DNA of 64,000 nucleotides, from positions 248,001-312,000 of the forward strand of contig JABMLP010000009.1 in NCBI GenBank assembly GCA_013176395.1, in the 5' to 3' direction. Of the stretch, positions 12,705 through 25,300 are shown piece after piece. The notes below the pieces were generated by a model that saw nothing but the letters and a program-made list of their open reading frames with translations, was not told the origin of the DNA and did no database searches. The DNA is from Venturia oleaginea (lineage: Eukaryota; Ascomycota; Dothideomycetes; Venturiales; Venturiaceae). The translations under genes and the position numbers were made by a program. The first letter of the stretch is position 1. Each line of letters opens with the position of its first letter.

Positions 12705-14309
12705 GGAAAAAACAGCGCACACAGCGAGAACTCAATTTTTGGAATTTACAGAAGTATCATCTAAAGATCATCAAAACACCTCTGCCAGTGGCCGCTCCGG
12801 CTTCTAGAGGCCATCGCGCGTCCCTCAGCGTCGATGAGATACCTCTAGAGTCGCCGTCGCGGCCACGGCAGAGCAAGCAGACGAATACATGAGCAAGCTA
12901 CACGAACGATGCGTCCACCAAAGACAACAGCAACCATCTAGTCACTATCTCCCGGCTAGTCCATCACCCCAGATGACACTGCAACGCTTCGAGTCGACGA
13001 GTCACCGCTAGAACGGCAATACCTTCAACACAACTCAAACACCAGACGCCCGGTGTGCAACAATCGGCACCACACACCACTGCAACGACTAGACAACCTC
13101 TCCCAACGTCTTGGCAAACCGTCCTGCTACAAGCTGTTGCCCAGAGCCTTGAGCCTCTCCCCAAACTGTTGCCTCCCAGTTATGGCATTGGCAAGAGTAG
13201 GTGCGCGACACAGTAAGTAGTAAGGACGCATAGAAGGAGCCTATTGGCGGCAAATCCCCTCTCTGTAAGCTAGCAGACGTAGCCTTGAGCCTCTCCCCAG
13301 ACTGTTGCGTCCCAGTTATGGCAGTGGCAAGAGTAGGTGCGCGATATAGCAAGCAGGGAGAGCGACTAGCAGCAGATAGGCTCCGACTATAAGACGACAG
13401 GTCTACAACACAATCGGTGCGACACGATACGGCAGCTGCTAGAGAACCTCATCTACTATCGTCTCCGCAAACCGTCCTGCTGCAAGCTGATGTCCAGAGC
13501 CTTGAGCCTCTCCCCAAACTGTTGCGTCCCAGTTATGGCATTGGCAAGAGTAGGTGCGCAACACAGTAAGCAGTAAAGACGTATAGAAGGAGCTTATTGG
13601 CGGCAAATCCCCTCCCTACAAGCCAGCAGACGTAGCCTTGAGCCTCTCCCCAGACTGTTGCGTCCCAGTTATGGCATTGGCAAGAGTAGGAGCGCGATAT
13701 AGCAAGCAGGGAGAGCGACTAGCAGCAGGTAGGCTCCGACTATAAGACGGCAGGTCTATAGCACGATCGGCGTCATACAATACGGCAGCTACCAGACAGC
13801 CTCGTCTACGGGCATACCCGGAGTATCACACCCAAGCAGCGAAATCACGACTACGACGGTTACTATTGTCTCCAGCATCACACAACCAAATACACCGCCG
13901 CATAGGAATCTGGTGCAAGGCAACTTTCACAAGCAGAAACATACTTAGGGAACCCGTTGGCCTTGAGGGATAAGGCGAAACAGATAGACAAAGCTGAGCA
14001 CTAGAGGGAGACTGTAGGTAGAAGGATAGCGAAACACGAGGCATTGCCTCTTGAGTCTACATAGCACAGATATACTAGCAGAGTAACCAGTATCTACAAG
14101 AGCCAGCGGGCATTTGGAGATACTGGTTAAGGGAAAAGAGGGAGGACCGAGGGGACAGCTGGTCTTGTTTCAGTGAACGGGGCGAAGTGGGGCGCGGTGG
14201 ATTATATAATCTATCACGTGTCGGCTGTCTGATGAAGTCCTCCTAACCGGACATAGCTGCGTGATTAAGCGGCTGCAACCGAGTAGGATAAAATCAATCA
14301 ATCAATCAA
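12705..14309 (+). mobile_element. non-coding retroposon-like insertion (LINE-derived or non-autonomous)
   Basis: A 1,605-bp segment bounded by a 14-bp direct duplication and ending in a simple tail, AAAATCAATCAATCAATCAA, at the 3' side. A long duplication plus a simple-repeat tail is how target-primed (non-LTR) retrotransposition looks. There is no long ORF and no reverse transcriptase, so it is non-autonomous or a remnant. It contains the nested tandem repeats at 13081-13790. It sits between the divergent RING and mL46 genes and ends 40 bp before the mL46 start codon. The class is inference; only the duplication and tail are seen directly. Confidence 0.6.
13081..13790. repeat. two tandem 353-bp units, each with an internal ~65-bp duplication
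   Basis: The block starting with ACCGTCCTGCT recurs after 353 bp (13121 and 13474). Inside each unit the ~65-bp segment beginning AGCCTTGAGCCTCTCCCCA occurs twice, at about 13145, 13281, 13498 and 13634, that is 136 bp apart within a unit. Copies differ by scattered substitutions, so the amplification is not very recent. Confidence 0.85.
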
Positions 14310-14323
14310 TTGACGGCGATGGT
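14310..14323. repeat. 14-bp target-site duplication, right copy
   Basis: Second copy of TTGACGGCGATGGT, directly after the (ATCA)n tail and 26 bp before the mL46 ATG. Confidence 0.75.
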
Positions 14324-14349
14324 CTAGCAATTCTCCATTCGAGCCTCCA

Positions 14350-15634
14350 ATGAAGTCAAGTCGAACTGGGGCATCTTCATTGCTTGCCGGGCAGCGTATG
14401 CGATTCTACCTCCCAAATCAACGAATCTATGCTAATTGACCCCAGGGAGACTGCTCAATGGCCCCATCTGCAAGTTGTGTAGAAAGTCGATAGCACAACG
14501 CCGACATGCTTCATCCGCAGCTGCTGTCGCCGAGCGGCCATTCGCAACGCAATCAGTGGATCCTCCAGTCGACCATTCCCCGTCCACAAACCTCGCATAC
14601 ATATTACGGACAGGAGTTGTCCTCTCTCGCCCACCCCAAATCACTCGCGATCTCACGTCCTTTGAGAAGTCTTTTTATTTATACCAACGACGAATGAATG
14701 AACGACTCGCTCTCCCTTTCACACAATATTTCTATTTCCGGAAACAGACACCCGCGATACTGGACTGGAAGCGGAAAGTGAAGGAAAGGCAGACAGCCGC
14801 AAGAGACATTGGAAAATACAATGCTTATTCAAAAGAGGGATGGAACGACGAATTGCTTGTTGGCGCAAAGGAGAGCGAGCCAGATCACCAGGCTGAAGCT
14901 CTACTACAGGACTCGATACTCTACCCAATGCAGAAGGACGGTGAGGAGGCTGCGATTGAGGCACAACGAAAGGCTCTTGTGAGGCCAATGCCTCGCATTA
15001 CAGAGGCGGATCGAAAGAACGACCAAAGAAGTTTGAATCGATCATTACAAAGAACTCTCTATCTTTTGGTTCAAAATGAACGGGGACACTGGGTATTTCC
15101 CACAGACACCATGGCTGGCCGCGAAAGCTTGCATCAGGTATGTCGATTGCCTAGAAATCCGCTTGAAGTAAATCAATACGAACTCGATCTACAAAATCCC
15201 GGCAATGCTCGAGGTCAAAACGCTGTTACATCGATTTCGAGCGGAACTAGTTCATCAAAGCAATTCGAATTGACATCCTGCGGTAGCGATGTAAATTTCA
15301 AGTGCCAAGCTAATCACAGTCACTACAGGCAGCGGAGCGCATTCTTGTCCAATCTGGAGGTCCGAACATGAATACATGGATCGTCGGAAATTCACCTGTT
15401 GGGTTTTCTCAATTCAACTTCCGGAAGCAGAGCGTAACTGCCAACGAGAAAGGCATCACGGAACTCGGAGAGAAGACATTCTTCATGAAAGGCAGGATAA
15501 TGGCTGGACAGGCCAATCTTAAGAATAATACTTTGGGTCTGAAGGATTTCAAGTGGCTTGCAAAAGATGAGATTGAGAAAACAGTGCTGGAACAATACTG
15601 GGCTGGCGTACGGAATATGCTACCGGAAAGGTGA
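14350..15634 (+). CDS. MRPL17: mitochondrial large-subunit ribosomal protein mL46 (MRPL17 family)
   Basis: Exons 14350-14395, 14446-15137 and 15329-15634 give 347 residues. Exon 1 is short: ATG AAG TCA AGT then a 50-bp intron with GTATGC donor, GCTAAT branch and CCCCAG acceptor. Splicing produces a basic, Ser/Arg-rich mitochondrial presequence (MKSSRTGASSLLAGQRRLLN ...). The body matches the mL46 family, a Nudix-fold-related mitoribosome subunit: SFEKSFYLYQRRMNERLALPF, LYLLVQNERGHWVFPT and, after the second intron, ERILVQSGGPNMNTWIVGNSPVG, FFMKGRIMAGQ and KDFKWLAKDEIE. The frame without exon 1 lacks an ATG, which supports the three-exon model. The start codon lies 26 bp after the duplication at 14310-14323, so the original 5' leader and promoter were displaced by the insertion. 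Confidence 0.9.
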
Positions 15635-16185
15635 TCTCTTGGTGGAATGTCTTTTTGAGCATCTTCAGCGCGTGCAGAGCGTGCATACAGCATTGTAAAA
15701 TATGTAGGAATACACGGAGAGCTTCAGGCTTCCATGATAAATTCCCTGGTGGCGACACCTGTATTATGTTCATGCCGCGCGTAAGCGGAGGTCTAATTTG
15801 ATCGATCTGGTTGATCGGGGTTAGCACTGCAGGTGTGAGGCTGTGAGAAATCCCTACTCCTAGTGGAGATGAATGCTGCAGTCCCTGTGTCAGCCATCTG
15901 AACAGCTTTGATCAAAACACATTGCCGCCAAAGACAAAGGTATATCCAATTGCTCAAGATTACCCCACGCTGCCCCCGTATCTGGCCGTTCTCGTACCAA
16001 GTAACGTCGTACTTCGAACTGCGATACCGTATCCTCTCTTCACCTAGCATACCTAATACGCCCATTCCAGCAGAGCCACATCCACGACCTAGGGAGTCCG
16101 GCGCACTCAAGCAACATATTACAACATGTACCGGCGACCGACATACAATCCCGTACACAGATAAGAGCTATTCACACACGCCGTT
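15635..16185. other. intergenic region
   Basis: The 3' end of mL46 and the promoter/leader of the P4-ATPase gene. No separate gene seen. Confidence 0.5.
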
Positions 16186-19100
16186 ATGTCTGGGAGGCCC
16201 GGAGGTCAACCCATCCCCGCAAACGATCTCATTGACCTTGACGACTCTACTCCATACTACTCCTCAGGATCCCGCCCAGAAGCCAATGATGATGACCTAT
16301 TACGAAGTTATAACGAGAACCACGCTGAAGAACGACCCTCGGTGTCCTACGACGAGTTTCTAGGTGCACCTGGCTCAGCCCGACAAAATGTTGCGCCTGC
16401 AGCAGGACAACCACCCTACCTTGCGCCAGGATCGCGACAATTTTCACAGACCTCGGACTTGGACAATTGGCAAAGATATACGGATGACCAAGAGCATAAC
16501 GACGGCAGATCGACGGACGGCTTTTATGCTACTGGAGGCATCGACGAGACTGGCCCTGAGTCGCCGACTGGTGCTGTGAGGAACGCGCAGAACAGAAACA
16601 GCATATTGAGTCTGGGAGGAGGATGGATGGGCAAGGCGAAACATGCGTTGGGCATGGGACCGGATCAGTATTCGGAAATGGATCTTCCCTTGACGGAATC
16701 TGGAGCAAGAACTGAAGCTGTGCCTGGTGCTGCCTCCAACGCGTCGCCCACGAAGAAGAAGAGAGGTGGTGGATTCAAATTTGGCTTTGGGAGAAGTGCT
16801 CCAGATCCATCGACTCTTGGTCCTCGAATCATACACCTCAATAACCCTCCTGCGAATGCTGAGAACAAGTACGTCGACAACCATATTTCGACAGCCAAGT
16901 ATAATGTGGTCACCTTTCTACCTAAATTCCTCTACGAACAATTCTCTAAATACGCCAACATATTCTTCTTGTTCACGGCTGTTCTCCAACAGATCCCAGA
17001 TATTTCGCCGACGAATCGGTATACTACAATCGTTCCCCTGGTTATTGTGCTCATGGTTTCGGCAATCAAAGAATTTGTGGAGGACTTTCGGAGGAAGCAA
17101 TCAGACACAAGCCTGAACCACTCAAAAGCTCGTGCCATTCGTGGTTCGTCATTCGAGGATATCCGGTGGATAAATGTGGCTGTTGGTGATATTATTCGAG
17201 TTGAATCCGAGGAGCCATTTCCAGCCGATTTGATTCTACTTGCTAGCTCCGAGCCCGAAGGACTTTGCTACATCGAAACCGCAAATCTGGACGGCGAAAC
17301 CAATCTGAAAATCAAGCAAGCTATTCCCGAAACCGCTCATCTCGTCAGTACTGCTGAAATCAGCAGACTTGGTGGAAGAGTTCGATCCGAACAACCAAAC
17401 AGCAGTCTGTATACCTACGAAGGAACTCTGACGATGCAAACTGGTGGCGGAGAGAAAGAACTTCCCCTTGCGCCTGATCAGCTACTGCTGCGAGGAGCTA
17501 CTCTACGAAATACTCCCTGGGTTCACGGACTCGTTGTTTTTACTGGCCACGAGACCAAGTTGATGAGAAATGCTACCGGAACGCCCATCAAAAAAACTGA
17601 TGTTGAGCGAAGACTCAACTACATGATTCTGATGCTCGGCGCTATTCTCATCACTCTCAGTATTATCAGCTCCATTGGAGATGTTGTGGTTAGATCGACC
17701 GCCGGTAAGAAACTGTGGTATCTATTCCTTGGCGACTTTAATGGCGCAAAGCAATTCTTTTCGGACATTTTGACGTACTGGGTTTTGTACTCGAATTTGG
17801 TTCCCATTTCTCTCTTCGTAACGATCGAAATCGTCAAATACGCCCAGGCCTTCTTGATTGACTCTGATCTGGATATCTACTACGACAAAACTGACATGCC
17901 TGCAAATTGTCGAACTTCGTCATTGGTTGAGGAACTTGGACAGGTGGAATATATCTTCTCTGATAAGACGGGAACGTTGACATGTAACATGATGGAATTC
18001 CGACAGAGTTCTATTGGTGGTATACAGTACGCCGACGAGGTTCCAGAAGATCGGAGAGCGACCTCTCAGGATGGCATGGAGATTGGTATTCACGACTTCA
18101 ATCAGCTCAAGGAAAACCGCAAAACGCATCAGTCTCGAGAGCTGATCACACAATTCTTGACTCTGCTCTCGACGTGCCACACTGTGATACCCGAACGCAA
18201 TGCGGACAAGCCAGATGTCATCAAGTACCAAGCCGCGTCTCCAGACGAAGGTGCGTTAGTGGAAGGTGCCGTGTTGCTAGGATACCGATTCCTCTCTAGA
18301 AGGCCGCGCTCGGTGACTATTGAAGTCGACGGAGAAGAGCTGGAGTTTGAACTCCTTGCTGTTTGCGAATTTAACTCCACCAGAAAGCGAATGTCTACAA
18401 TTTTCCGATGCCCGGATGGGAAAATCAGAGTGTACTGCAAAGGCGCCGACACAGTGATCATGGAACGATTACATCCCAACAACCCTATCTCCGAAGCCAC
18501 CCTTCGTCATCTCGAAGAGTATGCTGCTGACGGGCTCCGAACGCTATGTTTGTCATATCGAGAGGTCTCTGAGCAGGAGTTCCAGGAATGGTGGCAAGTG
18601 TTCAACACTGCCCAGACGACGGTTAGTGGTAACCGTGCTGAAGAGCTGGACAAGGCTGCAGAAATCATCGAACATGATCTCACGCTTCTCGGTGCCACTG
18701 CTATTGAAGACAAGCTGCAAGACGGAGTTCCGGACACGATACACACTCTTCAAACCGCAGGTATTAAGATCTGGGTTTTAACTGGCGATCGACAAGAAAC
18801 CGCCATCAACATTGGTATGAGTTGCAAGTTGATCAGTGAAGATATGACTCTTTTGATTGTCAACGAGGAAAGTCATGAAGCAACAAGGGCAAACCTTCAA
18901 AAGAAGCTCGACGCTATTCGTGGTCAAGCTGCGGATCGGATGGAGCTCGAAACGCTGGCCTTGATCATTGATGGAAAGTCTTTGACCTACGCTCTTGAAA
19001 AAGATATGGAAAAGATGTTCCTAGACCTTGCAGTAATGTGTAAAGCAGTGATATGCTGGTATGTGGCCAAACCTTCTTCTTTCTGACGTCAAGCTAACGC

Positions 19101-20396
19101 TACAAAAGCCGTGTATCGCCCCTTCAAAAAGCCCTCGTCGTCAAGCTCGTAAAACGCCACCTGAAGGCCATTCTTCTCGCCATCGGTGATGGTGCAAACG
19201 ACGTCTCCATGATTCAAGCTGCTCATATCGGCGTCGGCATATCCGGTGTCGAAGGTCTTCAAGCCGCCCGCTCCGCCGACGTCTCCATTGCCCAATTCAA
19301 ATACCTCCGTAAACTTCTACTCGTCCACGGTGCTTGGTCTTACCAACGCGTTTCTAAAGTCATCCTCTACTCCTTTTACAAGAATGTCGCCCTCTTCATG
19401 ACACAGTTCTGGTACAGTTTCCAGAATGGCTTCAGTGGGCAGGTTATCTTTGAAAGTTGGACGTTGAGTTTTTACAACGTCATGTTTACGGTGTTACCGC
19501 CGTTCATTATTGGTATATTCGATCAGTTTGTTTCTGCGAGATTGCTGGATCGGTATCCACAACTTTACCAAATCTCCCAGAAGGGATTGTTCTTCAAGAT
19601 GCATTCTTTCTGGTCGTGGGTCGTCAATGGCTTCTATCACTCCCTCATCCTCTATATCGCCTCAGCGCTCATCTTTGCCTGGGACCTGCCTCAATCCGAT
19701 GGCAAGACTGCGGGACATTGGGTTTGGGGTAGGTGCGCTCTACACTGCTGCCCTCCTCACTGTTCTTGGCAAGGCGGCATTAGTAGTGAACATTTGGACA
19801 AAGTACACTGTTCTAGCTATACCGGGCAGTTTTATCATTTGGATGATCTTCTTGCCTGTGTATGCTCAGGTTGCGCCGATGTTGAATTTCTCGACGGAGT
19901 GGACAGGGGTTAATGGACGGCTGTGGACTAGTCCTGTCTTTTGGGGTATGGCACTTGTGCTGCCGCCACTTTGTTTACTGAGGGATTTTGCATGGAAGTA
20001 GTAAGTTAGCCCCAAAACCGTGAAAAAGCGGAGATTTCGCTGACCAAATTTCTAGTGCAAAGAGGATGTACTACCCGCAACCCTACCATCATGTCCAGGA
20101 AATTCAGAAATACAATATCCAGGATTATCGCCCTCGGTAAGCTTTGCCCTCCACCCCTTTACTTCCCCTCCACTTAAAACAAAGACTAATAGAACATCAA
20201 CAGGATGGAACAATTTCAAAAAGCTATCCGTAAAGTCCGTCAAGTCCAACGCATGCGCAAGCAACGCGGTTACGCCTTCTCACAAACCGACGAGTCGCAA
20301 GCTAGGGTTCTGCAAGCTTATGACACGACGAAAGAGCGGGGTAGATATGGAGAGCTGGTTGGGACAGCGAGGGGTGGGAGTAGCAGCGGGAGATGA
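16186..20396 (+). CDS. DRS2: P4-type ATPase, Drs2-like phospholipid flippase (1-nt frameshift in assembly)
   Basis: Aminophospholipid flippase of late Golgi/endosome membranes. Exons 16186-19058, 19109-20000, 20056-20136 and 20204-20396; the sum is 4,039 nt, one base more than a multiple of three. Motifs in order: TANLDGETNLK (actuator region), PISLFVTIEIVKY (P4 membrane helix 4), IFSDKTGTLTCNMMEFR (phosphorylated Asp near residue 594), KGADTVIMERL, LTGDRQETAINIG and GDGANDVSMIQAAHIGVG. The last exons encode a basic tail (RKVRQVQRMRKQRGYAF) like the regulated C-terminus of Drs2. Between GHWVWG and ALYTAALLTVLGKAALVV the frame shifts at about 19728-19732 (GGGGTAGGTGCG); dropping one base gives GHWVWGGALYTA, the family length, and 1,345 residues. 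As written, the protein would lose the last three or so helices. The gene is otherwise intact, so a sequencing error is the simplest reading. Confidence 0.9.
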
Positions 20397-22737
20397 TGAT
20401 GACGATGATGATGCAAGGCCTATTATGGGTTTTTTTTTTCTTGAGCACGGCATTATTTTGGGAAAGAGAGGGCTCACGTCTTTTTGCATTGACATGTTTG
20501 GCGTTATGAGGAGGAAGGTGGGTGGTGTAGGTTAGGTAATTCTATTGTTTGAACTTGGGTGGCGTGTTTGTGATTGACTGGGTGAGTCCGTTGGTTTTGG
20601 CTTTGACTATTGTGAAGGAAAATTCGCTTCTGTGAGGGGCGGATTGCAAAATGTCAAAACTACGTGTTGGAGATTGGAATTGATTTTACTAATATCGAAT
20701 CTGGTCATAGGTAGCATGGGCTGCCCGTTGAACACAACTTAACTCAGGAGCCTGTGACGAAAATATGAGCGGATGTGTTGTGGGGGTGTTGTGAGGTGAA
20801 GTGGCCTTGCCCTACCAATCTTATAGGTGAAGCGGCACGGAGCTCGAGGTGTCATGGCGACCCTATTCTGGAGGATAAGAAGAAACGAAAACGATGGTGG
20901 GAAAATCAAGACTCAGATGGATGCAACACCAAGGAAAGATGAAGATGAAGAATCAGAGCAACAGTCTCGAGTAAGTGAAGTATGTCAAGGTGAAGTCCAA
21001 TAATCACATCCATATCCCAGGTAAGAAAAATGACATCAAGTAGAATAATAACTGCCCACCCACCTCGCCTCGTCTCGCGCTACACTAATACTTGTCTGTC
21101 TATTTTTATTCGGGCAGAGATTTGTTAACCCAATGACTATATGGTTTAGTCTGCGAGGTATAAATACCCTCCCTCCCCTGGTCTACACTACACCCGGTAG
21201 AGCAAGGCGCTTTTCAATCGTGAGGAGGCGGAGATGGATATTTTTCGAAGGGGTTTTATGAGCTATTCAAGATCGCTCGCTTGGGAGGTTTGGTTTTTTG
21301 CTGGTTTGTTGGGGTGGATGTTTGTTGGTATGGGGAGAGTTGGTATTTGGTGGCTCCTGTTCTGTTTTACCCGGCTTTAGGTAGCTGGTTATTTGATAGT
21401 AGGTGCTTACGTTTAGATAGACATTGATCATTTTCTAGTAATGTGTTTTCCTGAACGCCGCCGGAAATGTAGCAATGGCGATCTTGAGGTAGATGTTCTG
21501 AAATTTATTGAGCGGCTAGCTTATTGGAGGGAAATCAGGTTGAAGTTGTACGTTTGGGTAAGTGGACCTTTATCTCTCTCCAGCTCGCTTATCCTTTCGG
21601 TGTTTTTCGATATTGAGGCTTCCAAGTGATGATGCGTTACGAATACCGAAGACTATCCTCACTTGTTTATCTGGATAAGCTGGATCGGATACATAACTTG
21701 CATACATGATAGTAGCTAGGTTCAGCTAATCAGCAAAATTAACCCATCTCTTCTTCTCCCCATTCACTCTCTAAATCTCTTCTTCCCTTTCATTACCTTC
21801 CCTCCACCATGATCACCAATCAAGACGTTGCCGGGGAAAGACGGGTGTGATTTTGCTGGGTTGATGGGGATAGCGAGTCTGGTACGTGGGTTGCCTTGGA
21901 CCCATCCGTAGATGTATTCGCGGAGTTCCAGGGGTAAGCTGAATAGGGGGATGAGTTATTACATGTTGATAGGCGCTTGTTGTGGGTTTTGTCGCTTTGA
22001 TCGGCGATTCGGGAGGTTTCTTCTTGTCAACTTTGAGGATGTAGTCGGCTTTCATGGAATTGACGACGAGGCTGGGAAGATCTAACTTATCAGATTGTGA
22101 AGAGTCGTCACTAGCGACGATAACATTGCTACTGTTTGTTCAAGCTCGTGATGTAGATTTGTGAGTAATGTCAAGAGGTGATGACGGAATTCATTTGCGA
22201 TGATGGTTGGTTGGTTGAAAGAGAAGAGCGTTGAAAAAGGAGATAAGTACCGTGAGAATCCAAGCGATATACGCCACGCAATTTCTGTTAAGGGCGTGTT
22301 TGAGGAATCTACGAATTCGTATATTTATGTATAACAGGCAAATTCGGCGTTTTTGAGGGGGTCTGTCGGACGTTAACCTACGCAATCTAAGATAATGTAC
22401 TGAAAGATCCCGTCTACGAAGTCTACGCAGAAGTCAGCGTGACAGTCTAGCGACCAAAAATGGTCGATAGTCTCTACATAGAAACACTTTCCGCCTATAA
22501 CTACCGGAATTTTAAACATATTTTAATGCTTTCAGTCACCTCTCTCTACGAACTCGACGCATAAATTGCCGCGCCTTGAAATCGAAAATACCCCGTTTTG
22601 TAGAGTTCTCAGACACACCCTAAGATTCCGCGCTGTTGAAGAGATCTCGAATGCTGAGGCACTGGATGCCCGCGTCCAAACTCAAGGCCATTATTGATAG
22701 AATTTAAGTACCGACGACCAGAAACTAAACTCATCAC
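20397..22737. other. long intergenic region
   Basis: About 2.3 kb with no recognisable gene. GT/GA-rich, with CT-rich runs near 21750-21810. Short ORFs have no domain. It may hold untranslated regions of the flanking genes, which converge here. Confidence 0.45.
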
Positions 22738-23655
22738 TTAAAGAACAGTGGAAGCCTGTGAGGCCCTCCGAATCCTCTCCATCTCATCTCTCGGAAGCAC
22801 GCTTCCAGTAAAACTGGCACTTCTCGGCATATCGACATTCTTGTAATGTCTCCCCATGCTCTTCCAATGCTGCATCACAACGACAAACGTCGCGAAAACA
22901 AATTCAACCCAGGTCTGTGCCATCGTCCCATCCCCAGCTAAGAAGTCCACCTTCCCCACCTCACCACCTCTCGTCGCTGTTGTTCCAAACTTCGAGTACG
23001 TGAACCGTGCTACAATCTCCTTGGTACTCTGTTCCACGAGAACGAGCGACATGGGATTCCCAGCGATAGAACATGTATACACGAGTCCATCCTTCTGAAC
23101 CTTCCAATCCGAGAAATTTGGTGCCTGTATTGGATATCTCATGCTGCCAGTATTTATATCGTGATGCATCACCGTCGCTCTGGGCATCCAAGGTATTTCC
23201 CCATTTCTGTCAAAGTTTATGGTGGCCACATCCTCACCGTTCGAATCGAGCGAAGCAGCTTCCGCACTCGATGACAATTTTGTAAGGGTGTAACCTGGTT
23301 TCTTGGAAAAGATGCCAGTTGCCGAGCGAGAGGACATACGGTAACGAGGACGATGGAGGGTAGTGCGTGTAGCGGGAGTAATGATCTGTAGCTTTCGAGC
23401 GACTTGGTAGAAGCAGAAAGATAGAATCGGATCTTGATCTTCGCCATCGGGCCCTTCGTAAGCCGGGACAATCTCTTCTGTATAGGCTGGGAGTCCATCG
23501 AGCGCGGTCGGCAGATGCAGAGAGTGGTCGGAGATATCAGGATCTGGGAGGGATTCGAAGACGGAGATGCGTCGGAAAGGATTGTTGGAGGGAAGAACAG
23601 AGGATGGGGCTTGGCATGGTATTGCAGTGAGGCGGTCAGGATTGGGCAGCTCCAT
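22738..23655 (-). CDS. hypothetical protein, 305 residues
   Basis: A single open frame from ATG 23655 to a stop at 22738. I do not recognise the family with certainty. Residues 1-100 are Pro-rich and low in structure, with a PxY-like PAYTEEIVPAYEG. From about 100 on, alternating hydrophobic strands (YTLTKLSSSA, VATINFDRNGEIPWMPRATVMHHD, LVYTCSIAGNPMSLVLVEQSTKEIVARFTY) suggest a beta-barrel. This is followed by a hydrophobic helix (WVEFVFATFVVVMQHW) near 265. The architecture resembles tubby/LURP-one-like or DUF6593-type barrels of fungi, but that is an impression only. No introns; codon use looks like a real gene. Confidence 0.7.
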   Translation of the reverse strand: MELPNPDRLTAIPCQAPSSVLPSNNPFRRISVFESLPDPDISDHSLHLPTALDGLPAYTEEIVPAYEGPDGEDQDPILSFCFYQVARKLQIITPATRTTLHRPRYRMSSRSATGIFSKKPGYTLTKLSSSAEAASLDSNGEDVATINFDRNGEIPWMPRATVMHHDINTGSMRYPIQAPNFSDWKVQKDGLVYTCSIAGNPMSLVLVEQSTKEIVARFTYSKFGTTATRGGEVGKVDFLAGDGTMAQTWVEFVFATFVVVMQHWKSMGRHYKNVDMPRSASFTGSVLPRDEMERIRRASQASTVL

Positions 23656-25300
23656 CACACTGGCTTGTCAGGTATCTATCTTCGTGAGTGGTATCGAAAG
23701 AAGCTCATTCTATGAGGTTGACTTCCTTGACGATCACTCATGATACGAAGTACCATGTTGTAGCGAATGACATAGACTCTATCATTACTGTGTAATGCCT
23801 TCGGCTAGTAATTTCCGCCTTTGATCCCCTTTCCTACCTTCTGGCCTCTCAGCTTCGGCTTGATAGGTATTCTGCGAAGTGCTTGGATTTAACATGTGAG
23901 AATGAGGTGTTATCACGAAAGAATGGAGTCGATCTTTGTTCACATTTTCATATGGCAAAGAGAATGTCGCAAACATTGTTCCAAACATTGCATTCTTTCG
24001 AGGGCAATTGTTTTGATGGCCCTGATGTCCAGTTTCGGCCGCCCGTGACAGGGAAACAGAGCCCTGACCGTTGCAAGGTTGTCGCTGAATAAACATTGAT
24101 CGATATAGAACTGGTAAAATACTTGGAGTCCTGAAGTGGAAATATTCCATTTGAAAAATTTGCATCATAGTCACATAGAGTTTCTAAGGGCTATGAGGAA
24201 TCGTCACTTATGGTGAAGCCACGGTGGGTCGAGCCATTGAGGGCCCTCCTACGAACATCCTCAATATAGCTTATGATGCTCCACTTCAGATCGATATCGA
24301 TTAATTTCTGGCAATCCAATTAAGAGCTCACAGAAATTTATCGATAGCGATCCCTAGTCAAGGGACTGTTTTGACAAGTTCAAGGGCAGTTGAGGATCCA
24401 TGTCATGGACAACTACCATCTCTCTTCTTTTGACAAGCCGAACCACAAGATGGTACTGTTTGAAACAGCTTTGCCCGTCCAATGGTTAGCCCCACTGGTT
24501 TGGAATTTGGACACGAATTACTACTTGACTCGGAGGAATCCGGTAGGTTGTGTACTATGAATAGGCTGCATATAGCGATGCAAGGATCCGTATAGGGTCA
24601 AGTCTCTCGCAGAATGCATTCGCGTCATGCAGTCGGCGACGTACAAAGCCAGATGATAGATGGATCGGGGGGATCGGATCATAGGTCCTCCAGGGGAAAT
24701 TGACGGTATGAGATTGGCGGTACGAGACTGGCGGTATGAGAACTGTTGTTCGTAGAGAAAGCCACTGCCGTGGCTTAGATGGCTATGTTGACTATGCTGA
24801 CTATGCCGACTATGCCGGGCCGTCACACATGCAAGAGAATTTGGGTAGGATTTGAGTTTGGTGAAACAGCGCATCTGAATAATGGTTCCATTGTGGAAAG
24901 TGACTGATGGGCGGGCCCTGGGTGTTTGTGTTTGTTTCATACGCAAGCACGGCAAGGGCACGCTAAGGCCTTTTCTTAGCCGTGTCCGTCCCTTCCACCA
25001 CAACGGGCTTGCAGTAGTTGAACTCTCCAGATAGCTCGACCTGGACCCTCATCACCGAACTGCCCAGTCAGGCCCAGCTTTCATTCTCACCAACAGTCAG
25101 CATTCAACATTCTTCTTCACAGCTTCTCATCTTCTCATCTTCTCACCTTCGAATCCTCGAATCTTCTTCTTCCCGCGCCAGCATGGACATCTAATTAGAT
25201 CCGCGCCCGCACGCAGACGAAAAGCCGTGGATGCCATCCATATCCTCTCCCGATCCCTTTCTTCCAGAAGACGCCAGGTAGCACAACATCCACGCCCATC
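23656..25300. other. intergenic region with one hairpin element
   Basis: No gene supported. Contains a hairpin copy near 24279-24362 and small tandem repeats (GACTATGC units at 24784-24815; GGCGGTA-GAGA units near 24705-24740). The last 200 bp are CT-rich (CTTCTCATCTTCTCAT), a typical leader for the next gene. Confidence 0.5.
24279..24362. repeat. hairpin element copy A
   Basis: Left arm GATCGATATCGATTAATTTC followed by TGGCAA; right arm CAGAAATTTATCGATAGCGA then TC, separated by about 20 nt. The arms are reverse complements with two mismatches. Confidence 0.75.

Noticed and set aside
19729..19732. A four-base GTAG segment at the Drs2 frame change that looks like a minimal intron
   Set aside because: No spliceosome removes 4 nt, and removing one base restores the family length better than removing four. 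An indel is simpler.
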